From an uncultured Prochlorococcus sp. (GTDB lineage: Bacteria > Cyanobacteriota > Cyanobacteriia > PCC-6307 > Cyanobiaceae), in NCBI GenBank assembly GCA_902518475.1, contig CABYGI010000001.1:1-64000 (forward strand): DNA of 64,000 bases, written 5' to 3'. The number at the start of each line of letters is the position of its first letter. Position 1 is the first letter of the stretch. The position numbers and the translations under genes are program-made. A model generated the notes under the pieces. That model was given only the letters and a program-made list of their open reading frames with translations, was not told the origin of the DNA and ran no database searches. Shown one piece after another: positions 10,066 to 18,937 of the stretch.

Positions 10066-11295
10066 GTGATTAGTCCAAATAGTTTACAAATTAGCAAAAA
10101 TTGGTGGATTCAATTCCCATATCATTTGAGGTTAATTACCAAGATAAGATTTTACGCTGCATTTGGAGCAGGAGGTGTTATTTATTTAACATCACTTATT
10201 TTTAATAACATAGGATTATCGGCAACAGATATTGGCTTGGGGTTTACCATTTCAGCAATAATTGGAACCATAACAAGACTCTTTACAGGTAATTATCTTA
10301 ATGAAACAGGGAAAATACAATTTCCGATAATTACTTCTTCAATACTAAGTATTGCCGCTAGCTTATGCCTGATTTTTTCGAGAGATACCTTTTTATACAT
10401 AATTGGACAATCATTTGTTGGAGCTGCTGCAGGCATATATTGGCCTGCTGCCGAGTTTGGGGTGCCATATTTTTGTCATCCTATCGAGACACGCAAAGCT
10501 TATGCTCTTGTTAGAAGTTCCGAGGCTTTAGGAATATTTCTAGGGGTATTAGTAGGGGGTTATATGACAAATTTTTTGTATTCTAAATCAATTTTTATTA
10601 ATGATATATTTTGCATGTTAGTCATCACATATTTAATATCTAGAAATAGTTCTTCTATTAATAGAAACTTAGAAAATTTCCAAAAAAAATTAGTAGATCC
10701 AATCAATAAGGGACAATTGAAATGGAATAAAAATTCAATAATAATAATTTTATCTATTTTATTGATAACTACCTCTTTAGCTTTGATTCAAGTAACTTTG
10801 CCCCTGGATCTTGTTAAAGGTGGAGTTTATCGCAATGCATTAAGCAAAGAAATTATTAGTCTTATAATTTCTATTCAGTTAATTTTATTGTTGTTTTTAC
10901 AATGGCCTGTCGGTTCTTGGATATCTAAAAAAGGAAGATTATATGGTTTGAAATTTAGTTTAATAAATTTCTCTTTCGCTTCATTTTTATTATTTATTTC
11001 TAGTTATTTAAATATCCCAGCGTTTTATTTAATTTCTTTGGCATTGATTTTAGTAAGTTTAGGGACTGCTTCATTTCTTCCAACATCAACAGATGTCGTT
11101 TTCAGAATAGCTCCTTCAAATAAAAAAGGTTTTGCACTTGCTCTACTATCACAATGTTTCGCTATGGGTTATTTTTTTGGACCATTTATTTCAGGACGTA
11201 TATTAGATCTATTTGGTTATGCTTCAATAATCTGGCTTTCAATTTCTTGTTGTTGCTTTATTGCATTTACAATTCTATTTAAGAGATTATTTTAA
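10066..11295 (+). CDS. Major facilitator superfamily transporter
   Basis: 409 residues, about 11-12 hydrophobic segments in two halves separated by a basic loop near residues 195-220. The first cytoplasmic loop region GFTISAIIGTITRLFTGNYLNETG has the MFS motif A spacing (≤20-residue core: RLFTGNYLNETG). The substrate is unknown; the overall look is of a drug/metabolite exporter. GTG start, back-to-back with the hydrolase gene; its stop overlaps the DUF2834 gene end by four bases. Confidence 0.82.
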   Translation: MISPNSLQISKNWWIQFPYHLRLITKIRFYAAFGAGGVIYLTSLIFNNIGLSATDIGLGFTISAIIGTITRLFTGNYLNETGKIQFPIITSSILSIAASLCLIFSRDTFLYIIGQSFVGAAAGIYWPAAEFGVPYFCHPIETRKAYALVRSSEALGIFLGVLVGGYMTNFLYSKSIFINDIFCMLVITYLISRNSSSINRNLENFQKKLVDPINKGQLKWNKNSIIIILSILLITTSLALIQVTLPLDLVKGGVYRNALSKEIISLIISIQLILLLFLQWPVGSWISKKGRLYGLKFSLINFSFASFLLFISSYLNIPAFYLISLALILVSLGTASFLPTSTDVVFRIAPSNKKGFALALLSQCFAMGYFFGPFISGRILDLFGYASIIWLSISCCCFIAFTILFKRLF

Positions 11296-11663
11296 TTAAT
11301 CTTTTCTAATTCAATAATTCTTCTTTCTCTTAGAAATAAGAAAAAAGGTGCAGAGAATGCGAAGGCTATAAGAAAAGTTCCAATGTATACAACCCACATA
11401 TTCTTCATGTTTAGTTTTTTTGATTCATTTACTATCCATATAAAAATAGCGCTTGCACCTACTAATAAGTCTCTAGAAATTGACTGAGCTGCAGGGTTTG
11501 CATTCGCTAAAGAAATGAAGTTATTTATATCAAAGCTGTTTCCATATTCCCTAGCAAATTCGAAATTTGCCAACATTGGCAGAACAGCCCCCAAAATTGA
11601 TAGAAAAAGGTAAAGAAAAGATAGTATCTGTTTATTATCTTTTAAAATGTTAAATGAATTCAC
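11292..11663 (-). CDS. DUF2834 membrane protein
   Basis: 123 residues with three hydrophobic segments (about 13-33, 65-80, 90-110). The pattern of a first helix, an extracytoplasmic loop with LANANPAAQSISRDLLVG, then WIVNESKKLNMKNMWVVY matches DUF2834, a family of small bacterial integral membrane proteins of unknown role. It converges on the MFS gene. Confidence 0.75.
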   Translation of the reverse strand: MNSFNILKDNKQILSFLYLFLSILGAVLPMLANFEFAREYGNSFDINNFISLANANPAAQSISRDLLVGASAIFIWIVNESKKLNMKNMWVVYIGTFLIAFAFSAPFFLFLRERRIIELEKIN

Positions 11664-11704
11664 TTGTCAAAAATATTTCTTTTAATAATAGTATTTAAAA
11701 GCTT

Positions 11705-12574
11705 ATGGTTGTTGAAAAGAATAATAAAGTTGAAGACTATAAATTTAAAAAAGGAAATTTAAATTTTGCCGTTGTTGGTCATGTTGAGTGGATAAATTTT
11801 TTAAAGGTTGATCAATTACCACAACCCGGAGTCATTTCTCATTCTGAAAAGTCCCTTGATTATCCAGCTGGTGGTGGATCTATTATCGCGAAAATACTTT
11901 CTGATTTAACTTCAAACCAAATTCATTTTTTTACGTCATTAGGTAATGATGATTATGGAGATAAGTGTTTCAAGATTCTCTCAAATATGGGAATTAAGTT
12001 ACATGTAGCTTGGCGTGATAAACCAACCAGAAGAGGATTTAGTTTAATTGACTCTCAAGGTGAAAGAGCAATAACAGTTATAGGAGAAAGGTTAGCTCCA
12101 ACTCATAAAGACAATTTAGAATGGAACATTTTAAAAAAAATGGACGGAATTTTTATTACTGCATCTGATTCAGAGATTTTTAAAATGGCTAGATCGGCTT
12201 CAATACTGTGTACAACACCAAGGGTAGGATTAAATACAATTAATAATTCAAATGTTCTTTTAGATGGATTAATAGGCAGTAATCTTGATCCTGGAGAAGT
12301 TTTTTCTTTTTCTGAATTATCGTTAAAACCCAAATATACTTTTAAAACCGAGGGAGAGAAGGGAGGCATAATATTCCCAGGAGGAAGATATAAGGCTCTT
12401 AAAAACAAAAAATTAAAGGTTGATTCTTATGGATGTGGTGATTCTTTTGCTGCGGGTATTCTTTATGGAATGGCATCTAAATGGGACATAGATAAAAGTT
12501 TAAATCTTGCTAAAGTAATGGGAAGAGACGCTAGTGAATTTTTCGGACCATATGCAAATAATGATGAAAAATAA
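11705..12574 (+). CDS. PfkB-family carbohydrate kinase
   Basis: 289 residues. The C-terminal signature DSYGCGDSFAAGILYG holds the catalytic Asp and anion hole of the ribokinase/PfkB fold, and the N-terminal GHVEWINFLKVDQLPQPG and PAGGGSIIAKIL regions form the sugar site. It would phosphorylate a sugar or nucleoside-like substrate that cannot be specified. Family is certain, substrate is not. The two following small genes may be in the same transcript (16-base gap). Confidence 0.9.
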   Translation: MVVEKNNKVEDYKFKKGNLNFAVVGHVEWINFLKVDQLPQPGVISHSEKSLDYPAGGGSIIAKILSDLTSNQIHFFTSLGNDDYGDKCFKILSNMGIKLHVAWRDKPTRRGFSLIDSQGERAITVIGERLAPTHKDNLEWNILKKMDGIFITASDSEIFKMARSASILCTTPRVGLNTINNSNVLLDGLIGSNLDPGEVFSFSELSLKPKYTFKTEGEKGGIIFPGGRYKALKNKKLKVDSYGCGDSFAAGILYGMASKWDIDKSLNLAKVMGRDASEFFGPYANNDEK

Positions 12575-12590
12575 TTGAATTAACAATTAC

Positions 12591-12782
12591 ATGAGCAATC
12601 TAGAAAATAAAAATAAAAATATTCTTGTAGAAAATATTATTGTGTTCTTTTTATTTACTGTTTTTTTGGTTTTTAAATCTTTGAAAACTTTATCTAGAAT
12701 TTTTACTTATGGAATCTTAAGAAAAGAAATATTAACTACTAAAAGTAACTTAGGCGTAGATATTAAAATAAAAATTAAATAG
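12591..12782 (+). CDS. Small membrane protein, unknown
   Basis: 63 residues: a polar, Asn/Lys-rich start, one membrane helix (IIVFFLFTVFLVFKSL, about 17-32) and a basic tail. No family recognised. It sits 16 bases after the PfkB gene and 3 bases before the next small gene, so it is probably part of a short operon. Confidence 0.55.
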   Translation: MSNLENKNKNILVENIIVFFLFTVFLVFKSLKTLSRIFTYGILRKEILTTKSNLGVDIKIKIK

Positions 12783-12785
12783 TTA

Positions 12786-13139
12786 ATGAATATATTTTTA
12801 TTTTTTCTAATTTTAGGAGTTATTTTTTTGGTCTACAAAAAAATTAAATCTAAAAAACCAAAGAACTTAAAATTAAACAAATTTAAAAATAAACTTCAAA
12901 GCACGCAAACAAATATTGAAAGAATTTTTTTAAGAGAGGAAGAAAAAACTTTTTTAAACCCTAATATAAATATCTATATTGGGAGTTATGATAACGAAGA
13001 AAATATTAATAGGAAATCTAATATTCACAGAGCAAGGCTTTCAAAATTTAAGAAATCCAAATTAAATGGTGAAATGATATTTCAAGATAATGAACAAAAG
13101 ATTTATAAAATTAATAATGGTAAGAAAGTTTATTTATAA
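12786..13139 (+). CDS. Small membrane-anchored basic protein, unknown
   Basis: 117 residues. An N-terminal helix (residues 2-18) is followed by a very Lys/Asn-rich cytoplasmic or lumenal part. No recognisable domain. Base composition is extremely A-rich, as in other small genes here, so the coding call rests on the open frame, its signal-anchor start and its position behind 12591-12782. Confidence 0.5.
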   Translation: MNIFLFFLILGVIFLVYKKIKSKKPKNLKLNKFKNKLQSTQTNIERIFLREEEKTFLNPNINIYIGSYDNEENINRKSNIHRARLSKFKKSKLNGEMIFQDNEQKIYKINNGKKVYL

Positions 13140-13162
13140 AAAGTTTACTTATAGTTTTTGTT

Positions 13163-13681
13163 CTAACTACACTCAAGACTTTCTCTGGTTGATACTCCTG
13201 TTGTTGGATTGATCCCATCAGCAATTTCACAAAGATTTCTTTGATCTTCGCTGTCAAGAATAGCGTATGAAAAATCTGCTCCTTCTATTTGAGCTCCTGC
13301 AAAACTGCTACCTGATGCGATCATATTTATTAAAACAGCATTTCTAAGATCTGTTTTTTGGAAATTAACTCGATCAGAAAGAGTATCGGTCAGGTCGATT
13401 CCATTTAAATTAGAACCTTTTAAATCAGATAGGGTTAAGGTTGTCCCATGTAAATCAACGTCACTAAAATCTGCATCTCTCGCAACTGCTCCAGCTATAG
13501 ATGACAAATGAAGATCCTCTCCATGGAAATCAAATCCTGTAATATTAGATCTTACATAACTTGGAACTTCATCTCCCTCGCCCTTAACAGCTACATTTGC
13601 CCCAGCAAAAACTGGAGAGGATAAAACTAAGAAAGAAAAAGTTATGCATAAAAGATATTTTAAAAATCTGAAAAATTTCAT
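13163..13681 (-). CDS. Secreted (thylakoid lumen-type) pentapeptide-repeat protein
   Basis: 172 residues with a clear signal peptide ending VFAGA (about residue 27). The mature part is a run of pentapeptide repeats of the A(D/N)LXX type, such as ARDADFSDVDLHGTTLTLSDL and later ADFSYAIL, which fold as a right-handed quadrilateral beta helix. Similar signal-bearing pentapeptide proteins are found in the cyanobacterial lumen, with unknown roles. A C-terminal Cys pair (NLCEIAD, LECS) could form a disulfide. Confidence 0.85.
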   Translation of the reverse strand: MKFFRFLKYLLCITFSFLVLSSPVFAGANVAVKGEGDEVPSYVRSNITGFDFHGEDLHLSSIAGAVARDADFSDVDLHGTTLTLSDLKGSNLNGIDLTDTLSDRVNFQKTDLRNAVLINMIASGSSFAGAQIEGADFSYAILDSEDQRNLCEIADGINPTTGVSTRESLECS

Positions 13682-13764
13682 ACTAGAAAATTCGAATATT
13701 ATTATTTTATAACAATTAGATAATTTTTTGAATCGATGAATTAATTTAGAATCCCTTTTTAAGA

Positions 13765-14286
13765 TTATTTAACACTATAAATTTTAAATCTAGGCTCTAA
13801 ATTAGTTATGCAATCTAGAAGTTTTTTATTATCTTTGCTATTGGTAACTTTGAATTCAGATTCAACTGTACCGCCTTCATCTCTAATGGCTTGATTTAAA
13901 ACTATCGAACCGTTTTCGTCAGATACCGATCTATGAAAAGTTCCTCTAGGTATCCTTAAAATATATCCGCAAGATTCTAATCTAACTTTATAAAAAGGAT
14001 AATCCCAACCAAAATTTACAAGAAAAAATGTTCTACCCCCAGAGATAGCTAATAGATTATCTTCTTGATTGTGATGTATGTAAAATTGCCAATTATTAAA
14101 ATCTTCATCATTTGGAGGACTTACAGCAGGACCACTGTGAATAACTAGATCTCTATAATTTGATTCATTAACACTAATATCAAAAAATCTTACATCTTTT
14201 GTATCGCGAAATTTTTCATAACTTATCAATTCAAACATTTTTGATTTATTTGATTTGATAAGCGGAATTTCTAAACTTGAGTTCAA
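13765..14286 (-). CDS. Cupin-like protein, unknown function
   Basis: 173 residues, or 157 if translation starts at Met17 (14238), which would drop a polar leader. The middle reads like a cupin barrel: FYIHHNQEDNLLAISGGRTFFLV, then YILRIPRGTFHRSVSDENGS, with His residues placed as in metal-binding cupins (core motifs IHHNQED and PRGTFHRS). The reaction is unknown. It stands alone between the pentapeptide gene and the transglutaminase cluster, read in the same direction. Confidence 0.55.
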   Translation of the reverse strand: MNSSLEIPLIKSNKSKMFELISYEKFRDTKDVRFFDISVNESNYRDLVIHSGPAVSPPNDEDFNNWQFYIHHNQEDNLLAISGGRTFFLVNFGWDYPFYKVRLESCGYILRIPRGTFHRSVSDENGSIVLNQAIRDEGGTVESEFKVTNSKDNKKLLDCITNLEPRFKIYSVK

Positions 14287-14410
14287 TTTTTTTTAAATAT
14301 TTAACAAATGAAAACAGATATATTCATCTAAGAACGTATCAATTAACACTAAAAAAGAAACATATTATTATTAATATTTCTCGTCATTTAAAAGATTAAA
14401 AATTTAGTCT

Positions 14411-15268
14411 TTATTTAATCTCAAGAGGCTTGATTTCCCAGGATAAAGTATTTTCTAGATTATTTTTTCCTATAAAGTTTCCTGTAATTACAGAGGTTAA
14501 ATTAGATTTTGAAGATGATACTAATGTTAAATATCTATCATCTATTAATCCTTTCCCGCTTGGATCAAAACCTCTCCAACCAGCACCTGGAATATATAAT
14601 TCAGCCCAAGCGTGTAAATTCAACTCAGAGGGTAACGGATCTTCAAAATGATACCCACTTACAAACCTACTTGGGATACCTATAGACCTACAAGCTTCAA
14701 CCATCAGCATTGCTAAATCTCTGCATGAACCTATACGTTCTCTAAGTGTTCTGCTAGCAGGCCATGCTGGACCTGTATGCCTTTTGGTATATTTAACCCG
14801 ATCTTGAATAATCTCTATTAGCTGGTAAGTAAATGATAATGCGTTATTAATGCTTCCTGCTAAGGCTTCTTGGGCAAGTTCTACAGCAGAGGGATCATGT
14901 TGTCCATTAGGCATCCATCCCTCTAATGCTCCCTGCAAATCTCTGTTAATAATACTTCTACAAAAAGGTAATGTTAAATCTCTATTTTTAACTCCATCAA
15001 TAATATTTGGATGTTTAATAGTTTCAACTTCACTGATTGATTCAATAATTAAATTATCTGTTAATCCATTGAATCTGATTCTATTAATCTCTTCTCCGCT
15101 GGCAGCAAGTAATGGATAAATAATTTCTGGTTCTGGGGTTATTTTTAATTCAAAATTCTTTAGCTTTTGGAATCCATTTGACCTTGGCTTTATACATAAT
15201 CTATGCTCGCCTAATTGAACAGGGTCTTCGTATTTATATTCAAGTTTGTGAATGTATTTAATTCTCAT
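14411..15268 (-). CDS. Transglutaminase-like cysteine protease-fold protein
   Basis: 285 residues with an N-terminal beta domain (bacterial transglutaminase-like N-terminal region) and a core holding the triad: Cys in RIGSCRDLAMLMVEA, His in NLHAWAELYI, Asp in WRGFDPSGKG. It ends a three-gene set with the alpha-E and permuted ATP-grasp proteins. In many bacteria this trio is conserved and is suspected to make or cut a peptide or amide bond; the actual reaction is unknown. The 11-base gap to the alpha-E gene suggests co-translation. Confidence 0.88.
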   Translation of the reverse strand: MRIKYIHKLEYKYEDPVQLGEHRLCIKPRSNGFQKLKNFELKITPEPEIIYPLLAASGEEINRIRFNGLTDNLIIESISEVETIKHPNIIDGVKNRDLTLPFCRSIINRDLQGALEGWMPNGQHDPSAVELAQEALAGSINNALSFTYQLIEIIQDRVKYTKRHTGPAWPASRTLRERIGSCRDLAMLMVEACRSIGIPSRFVSGYHFEDPLPSELNLHAWAELYIPGAGWRGFDPSGKGLIDDRYLTLVSSSKSNLTSVITGNFIGKNNLENTLSWEIKPLEIK

Positions 15269-15279
15269 TAATAAACTTA

Positions 15280-16221
15280 TTAATTAATAAAGTATTTTTC
15301 TTGAATGAGATCATTTAATTTATTTAAATCCATTTGCAATGAATCGATTGCCTCATGTAATCCATCATTGATTATATCTTCAATTCTGATATAACTCCAC
15401 TTTGCTTTAAGCAAACCTCTCATACATTCTAATTCTGAAGGATTTTCAGTAGATGGTGAGGTATCTATCGTTTTAAGTGTATTGCTTATCCCATCAAGAC
15501 AGTATCTTACTGATCTAGGGAAAATTGGATCAAGTAGAAGAAATCTCGCAACTGAATTAGGCTTTATAGAATTTTGCACTGCTTTCCTAAACATTTGATA
15601 AGCTCCAGCGGAACGTAAAAGTGCTATCCATTGCAGCTCATCAAGAACTCCTCCAAGTTCATCTAAGCTGGGTAGGAGTAAATAATATTTAACATCTAAA
15701 ATTCTTGATGTTTTGTCAGCTCTTTCGATTAATCTTCCAAGAATGCTAAATCTCCAGGCAAGATCTTTGCTTAGAGTCGCATCTGTAATTCCATAAAAAA
15801 GCTGACATTCCCTCCTTATTTCACTTAATTGTTCTTGTCTTGGTTTATTCCATATTGCCTCTCCTTCTTGCATATTCCAATATAAAATATTAATCTGTTC
15901 CCACATTTCTGTAGTCATGACATCTCTGATTTGTCTTGCATTTTCTCTTGCCATTTGAATGCAGGAAATTATACTATTTGGGTTTAAACGATCTCTTATT
16001 AAAAAATTAATAACGTCATCTGGTTTTTTCTCTGGGAATCTCTTATCAAAAGATTCTCTGTCACTCGAAGCATCAATTAAAGGGAGCCAAGGTTCAGCAC
16101 TTCCTGGTGGACAATCTAATGACATAGCTTCGCTTACTTCCACGAAACGAGATATGTTTTCCGCACGTTCTAAATAACGATTGATCCAATAAAGAGATTC
16201 TGCTACACGACTTAAAAGCAT
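15280..16221 (-). CDS. Alpha-E (DUF403) protein
   Basis: 313 residues, almost wholly helical, starting MLLSRVAESLYWINRYLERAE, the hallmark beginning of the alpha-E family (core motif SLYWINRYLERAEN). A second signature, LGRLIERADKTSRILDVKYY, occurs midway. Always found beside a circularly permuted ATP-grasp and a transglutaminase-like protein, it is presumed to form a complex with them. It begins one base after the ATP-grasp stop codon. Confidence 0.9.
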   Translation of the reverse strand: MLLSRVAESLYWINRYLERAENISRFVEVSEAMSLDCPPGSAEPWLPLIDASSDRESFDKRFPEKKPDDVINFLIRDRLNPNSIISCIQMARENARQIRDVMTTEMWEQINILYWNMQEGEAIWNKPRQEQLSEIRRECQLFYGITDATLSKDLAWRFSILGRLIERADKTSRILDVKYYLLLPSLDELGGVLDELQWIALLRSAGAYQMFRKAVQNSIKPNSVARFLLLDPIFPRSVRYCLDGISNTLKTIDTSPSTENPSELECMRGLLKAKWSYIRIEDIINDGLHEAIDSLQMDLNKLNDLIQEKYFIN

Positions 16222-16222
16222 A

Positions 16223-17665
16223 TTATTTACCTACAACCCATGTATCTTTGCATCCTCCACCTTGAGAAGAATTAACGACTAATGATCCTTTTTTTAATGC
16301 TACTCTCGTAAGCCCGCCTGGGCTAACCCATGAATCTTTTCCTCTTAAGATATATGGTCTTAAATCAACATGACATGGATATAGTTCTCCATCACATAAC
16401 GATGGCACAGTAGATAATTCTAATGTTGGTTGTGCTATGAAATTTCTGGGATTATTTTTAATTTTATTAGCGAATTCTTCTATCTCACTTGTTGTTGAGT
16501 GAGGGCCAATTAACATTCCATAACCACCAGCTTCTGCGACAGACTTAACAACAAGTTTTGATAAATTTTCTAGAACATATTCTCGATCCTTTTGATAATG
16601 ACAAATATAAGTTTCTACATTTCTAATAATAATTTCTTCATCAAGATAATATTTAATCATTTTTGGAACAAAAGAATAAATCATTTTGTCATCTGCTATT
16701 CCAGTCCCAGGTGCATTTGCTAAAGCAACATGACCTGCCTTAAAAACATCAAGTAATCCGCTAACACCAAGGCAGGAATCTTTTCTGAAATTAAGTGGAT
16801 CTAAGAAATCATCATCAATTCTTCTGTAAATGACATCTACTCTTTTTAATCCTGAGGTAGTTTTTAAATATACATAATCATCATTACAAACTAAGTCATG
16901 ACCCTGAACTAGTTGTATGCCCATTTCTTGAGCTAAATAACTATGTTCAAAATAAGCACTATTAAAAATTCCTGGAGTTAGTAGAACTATCTTGGGAGTG
17001 TCAGTCCAAACAGCTAGTTCTTGAAGAGTTTTTAAAAGATATGATGGATATTCATCAATAGGTTTAACTATTCTTCCTGAGAAAAGATTAGGGAAAATAT
17101 TCTTCATGACTAATCTATTTTCTAAAAAATAAGCAACACCAGAAGGGCACCTTAAATTATCTTCTAAAACATGCCAATCTCCTTTTCTATCTCTTATTAA
17201 ATCAAGTCCTGAAATTTGACACCATTTGTTTAGTGGAGGTTTGAAACCTATCATCTGAGGTCTCCAACCTTCTGAACTCTCTATTAATTCTCTTGGAATT
17301 ATTCCATCATTAATTATTTTTTGAGAATTATAAATATCATCTAGGAATAAATCAATTGCTTCAAGCCTTTGTTTTAGTCCTTTTTCTAACGTTACCCAAT
17401 CATCTTTACTAATTATTCTAGGAAGTGGATCAAAAGGTAATATTCTCTCAGTACCTTTTAAACCAGTATCATTTAATCTAAAAGTTGCACCATGTCTTAG
17501 TAATAATTTTTTTGCGGCAGAATGATTCCTGTTTAATTCCTCAAGTCCCATATTATCTAAAGAGGAAAGAAGTGGAATCAATATTTCTCTAGCAGAGTTA
17601 ACATTATCCTTAAAGTATTCATCAAAACTATTTTTAGGCTGATAACTTGAAAACATATATTTCAT
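16223..17665 (-). CDS. Circularly permuted ATP-grasp protein (DUF404/DUF407)
   Basis: 480 residues. Family signatures are visible: GWRPQMIGFKPP, DLIRDRKGDWHVLEDNLRCPSG, VDVIYRRIDDDFLDPLNF, and AEAGGYGMLIGPHS near the C-terminal ATP site. ATP-grasp enzymes ligate a carboxylate to an amine through an acyl phosphate, so this could be the peptide-forming member of the trio. First gene of the cluster; a second in-frame ATG lies at 17656. Confidence 0.9.
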   Translation of the reverse strand: MKYMFSSYQPKNSFDEYFKDNVNSAREILIPLLSSLDNMGLEELNRNHSAAKKLLLRHGATFRLNDTGLKGTERILPFDPLPRIISKDDWVTLEKGLKQRLEAIDLFLDDIYNSQKIINDGIIPRELIESSEGWRPQMIGFKPPLNKWCQISGLDLIRDRKGDWHVLEDNLRCPSGVAYFLENRLVMKNIFPNLFSGRIVKPIDEYPSYLLKTLQELAVWTDTPKIVLLTPGIFNSAYFEHSYLAQEMGIQLVQGHDLVCNDDYVYLKTTSGLKRVDVIYRRIDDDFLDPLNFRKDSCLGVSGLLDVFKAGHVALANAPGTGIADDKMIYSFVPKMIKYYLDEEIIIRNVETYICHYQKDREYVLENLSKLVVKSVAEAGGYGMLIGPHSTTSEIEEFANKIKNNPRNFIAQPTLELSTVPSLCDGELYPCHVDLRPYILRGKDSWVSPGGLTRVALKKGSLVVNSSQGGGCKDTWVVGK

Positions 17666-17793
17666 CGTTTAGTAACTTTTACTTTAGCTTTATATCTTTA
17701 TTCGTATTTATGGCTACCAAAAATAATATCTCTTGACTCGATCTATATCATTATTTTGATCATTGAAGTATATTTTTTAAAAATCTAAAGGGC

Positions 17794-18030
17794 ATGAATT
17801 CTAGTAATTGGCAATTTGTTTTTTTTAGATATTTTGCAAGCTTTCTTTTTATCCTCTCTCACAGTTTGCTGGTTCTTGATCATCTTCCAGTAGGGGCGGC
17901 ACTTCATGGACTTGGAGAAGTTTTTATTGCGCCTTGGGCTTTTAGGGAAAGAGCATGGGATCTTGTTGTAATTGCAGTTTTATTTTTCTTCTTCGATATT
18001 TGGGGACTTATAAACACTCCTTGGAATTAA
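17794..18030 (+). CDS. Small two-helix membrane protein, unknown
   Basis: 78 residues with hydrophobic segments at about 12-30 and 58-74, separated by a loop rich in small residues (PVGAALHGLGEVFIAPWAFRE). A clean stretch of less A/T-biased codons suggests a conserved gene. No family recognised. It is divergent from the ATP-grasp gene; the 128-base spacer should hold both promoters. Confidence 0.65.
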   Translation: MNSSNWQFVFFRYFASFLFILSHSLLVLDHLPVGAALHGLGEVFIAPWAFRERAWDLVVIAVLFFFFDIWGLINTPWN

Positions 18031-18060
18031 CTGATATTATTTATTTACTAATTCTGGAAA

Positions 18061-18294
18061 ATGATAGTAAAAATTAAATCTAATTTTTTCCAAATTTATA
18101 AAATAATTGTTCTTTTATTACTTACGAATATTTCAAATTTATATGCACATAATTTATTTAATGGTGGTTGCAAAGAACATTGTGGGCATGAAGTTAAAGT
18201 AAAAAGTAATAAAAACAAATTAAAAAATATTGATGATCAAATAAATATTGAGAGTAAAAATTCATGTTTAAATAAATCTCTTTGCAGAGGATGA
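18061..18294 (+). CDS. Secreted small Cys/His-containing protein, unknown
   Basis: 77 residues with a signal peptide ending LYAHN (about residue 30) and four Cys: one pair in GGCKEHCGHE and one pair near the C-terminus (SCLNKSLC). The CxxxCxH pattern could bind a metal or form disulfides. Unrecognised. It follows the 17794 gene by 30 bases. Confidence 0.5.
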   Translation: MIVKIKSNFFQIYKIIVLLLLTNISNLYAHNLFNGGCKEHCGHEVKVKSNKNKLKNIDDQINIESKNSCLNKSLCRG

Positions 18295-18346
18295 TAATCT
18301 AAATATTTTCAAATTTTTTTAAATTTGATCTTTGATAATTATCATC
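18290..18346. repeat. Inverted repeat across the convergent 3' ends
   Basis: GATGATAAT (18290-18298) is repeated in reverse complement as ATTATCATC (18338-18346), spanning the junction of two convergent genes. The right arm contains the palindrome TGATAATTATCA (18333-18344), which resembles a Fur/Zur half-site pair but lies at gene ends rather than upstream of a start, so a transcription-end hairpin is more likely than an operator. Confidence 0.4.
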
Positions 18347-18597
18347 AAACGATTATTTGCTTGATAATTTTTATTAGGAGGATTTAATTGATTTTTAATT
18401 AAAAAAATAAAAGTATATATCAACGGTAAAAGTAATGATGAAGCAGCAACTAAAGCGATTATCTGGTTTAATCTAATAAATGGTTTTTTCACAAGATCCT
18501 CTCCGCACAAGCCGCAAATCAAATTACCTTTTGAGGATTGCTTTTGAAATTGATATTTAGGATTGCAATATGGGCAATAATATCGAACCATTTTCAA
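18319..18597 (-). CDS. Zinc-ribbon membrane protein, unknown
   Basis: 92 residues (90 if started at Met3, 18591). Two CxxC-type knuckles, YYCPYC and ICGLCG, form an N-terminal zinc ribbon; one membrane helix follows (about 50-70). Function unknown; such small ribbon-plus-helix proteins are common in picocyanobacteria. The strong terminator at 18651 separates it from the RNA-like region upstream. Confidence 0.65.
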   Translation of the reverse strand: MKMVRYYCPYCNPKYQFQKQSSKGNLICGLCGEDLVKKPFIRLNQIIALVAASSLLLPLIYTFIFLIKNQLNPPNKNYQANNRLMIIIKDQI

Positions 18598-18650
18598 ATT
18601 TAATTGTTTTAATCATTATCTATAAAACTAGAAGAAAGTCATCTTATTAA

Positions 18651-18680
18651 AAAAAGAGGGCTAATTTAAGCCCTCTTTTA
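18651..18680 (-). terminator. Strong Rho-independent terminator, usable on both strands
   Basis: The seven-base stem GAGGGCT/AGCCCTC (18656-18662 with 18669-18675) is flanked by A5 on one side and T4 on the other. On the minus strand it is followed by a seven-T run, since positions 18649-18655 read A7. No + strand gene ends just before it, so its likely job is to end the minus-strand RNA. Confidence 0.8.
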
Positions 18681-18904
18681 TCTCTTACTTATTTTTTTAC
18701 TGAAGTTAATAACGCACCTAAATCATGGATCCTTGTTGCTAACTTCTATTAAGCTAATGCTCACCAAAATTAACTAATTGTCTTTAACTGGGGCAAAAAC
18801 TCTAGAATTAAGCTTGTTTCTTAAAGGGCACCTAAACGATGCAGAAGAAGGAAGCTTAGACATTAATAAAAAATAATTGGAGCAGTTAATTAAATTAGTT
18901 CGGT

Positions 18905-18937
18905 TTATTCCGAAATTTCAGGCAGGCTATCGATCAT
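18905..18937 (-). CDS. Ten-residue ORF behind a perfect Shine-Dalgarno
   Basis: ATG followed by nine codons and TAA encodes MIDSLPEISE. Upstream is AGGAGGT (plus-strand 18946-18952) with an 8-base spacer, a near ideal ribosome-binding site in a genome where most genes have weak ones. The stop codon falls inside a small hairpin. It could be a leader peptide or a chance ORF. Confidence 0.4.
   Translation of the reverse strand: MIDSLPEISE

Noticed and set aside
18333-18344. Fur/Zur operator TGATAATTATCA
   Set aside because: It lies within the last codons of a minus-strand gene at a convergent junction, with no start codon downstream; more likely part of a hairpin.
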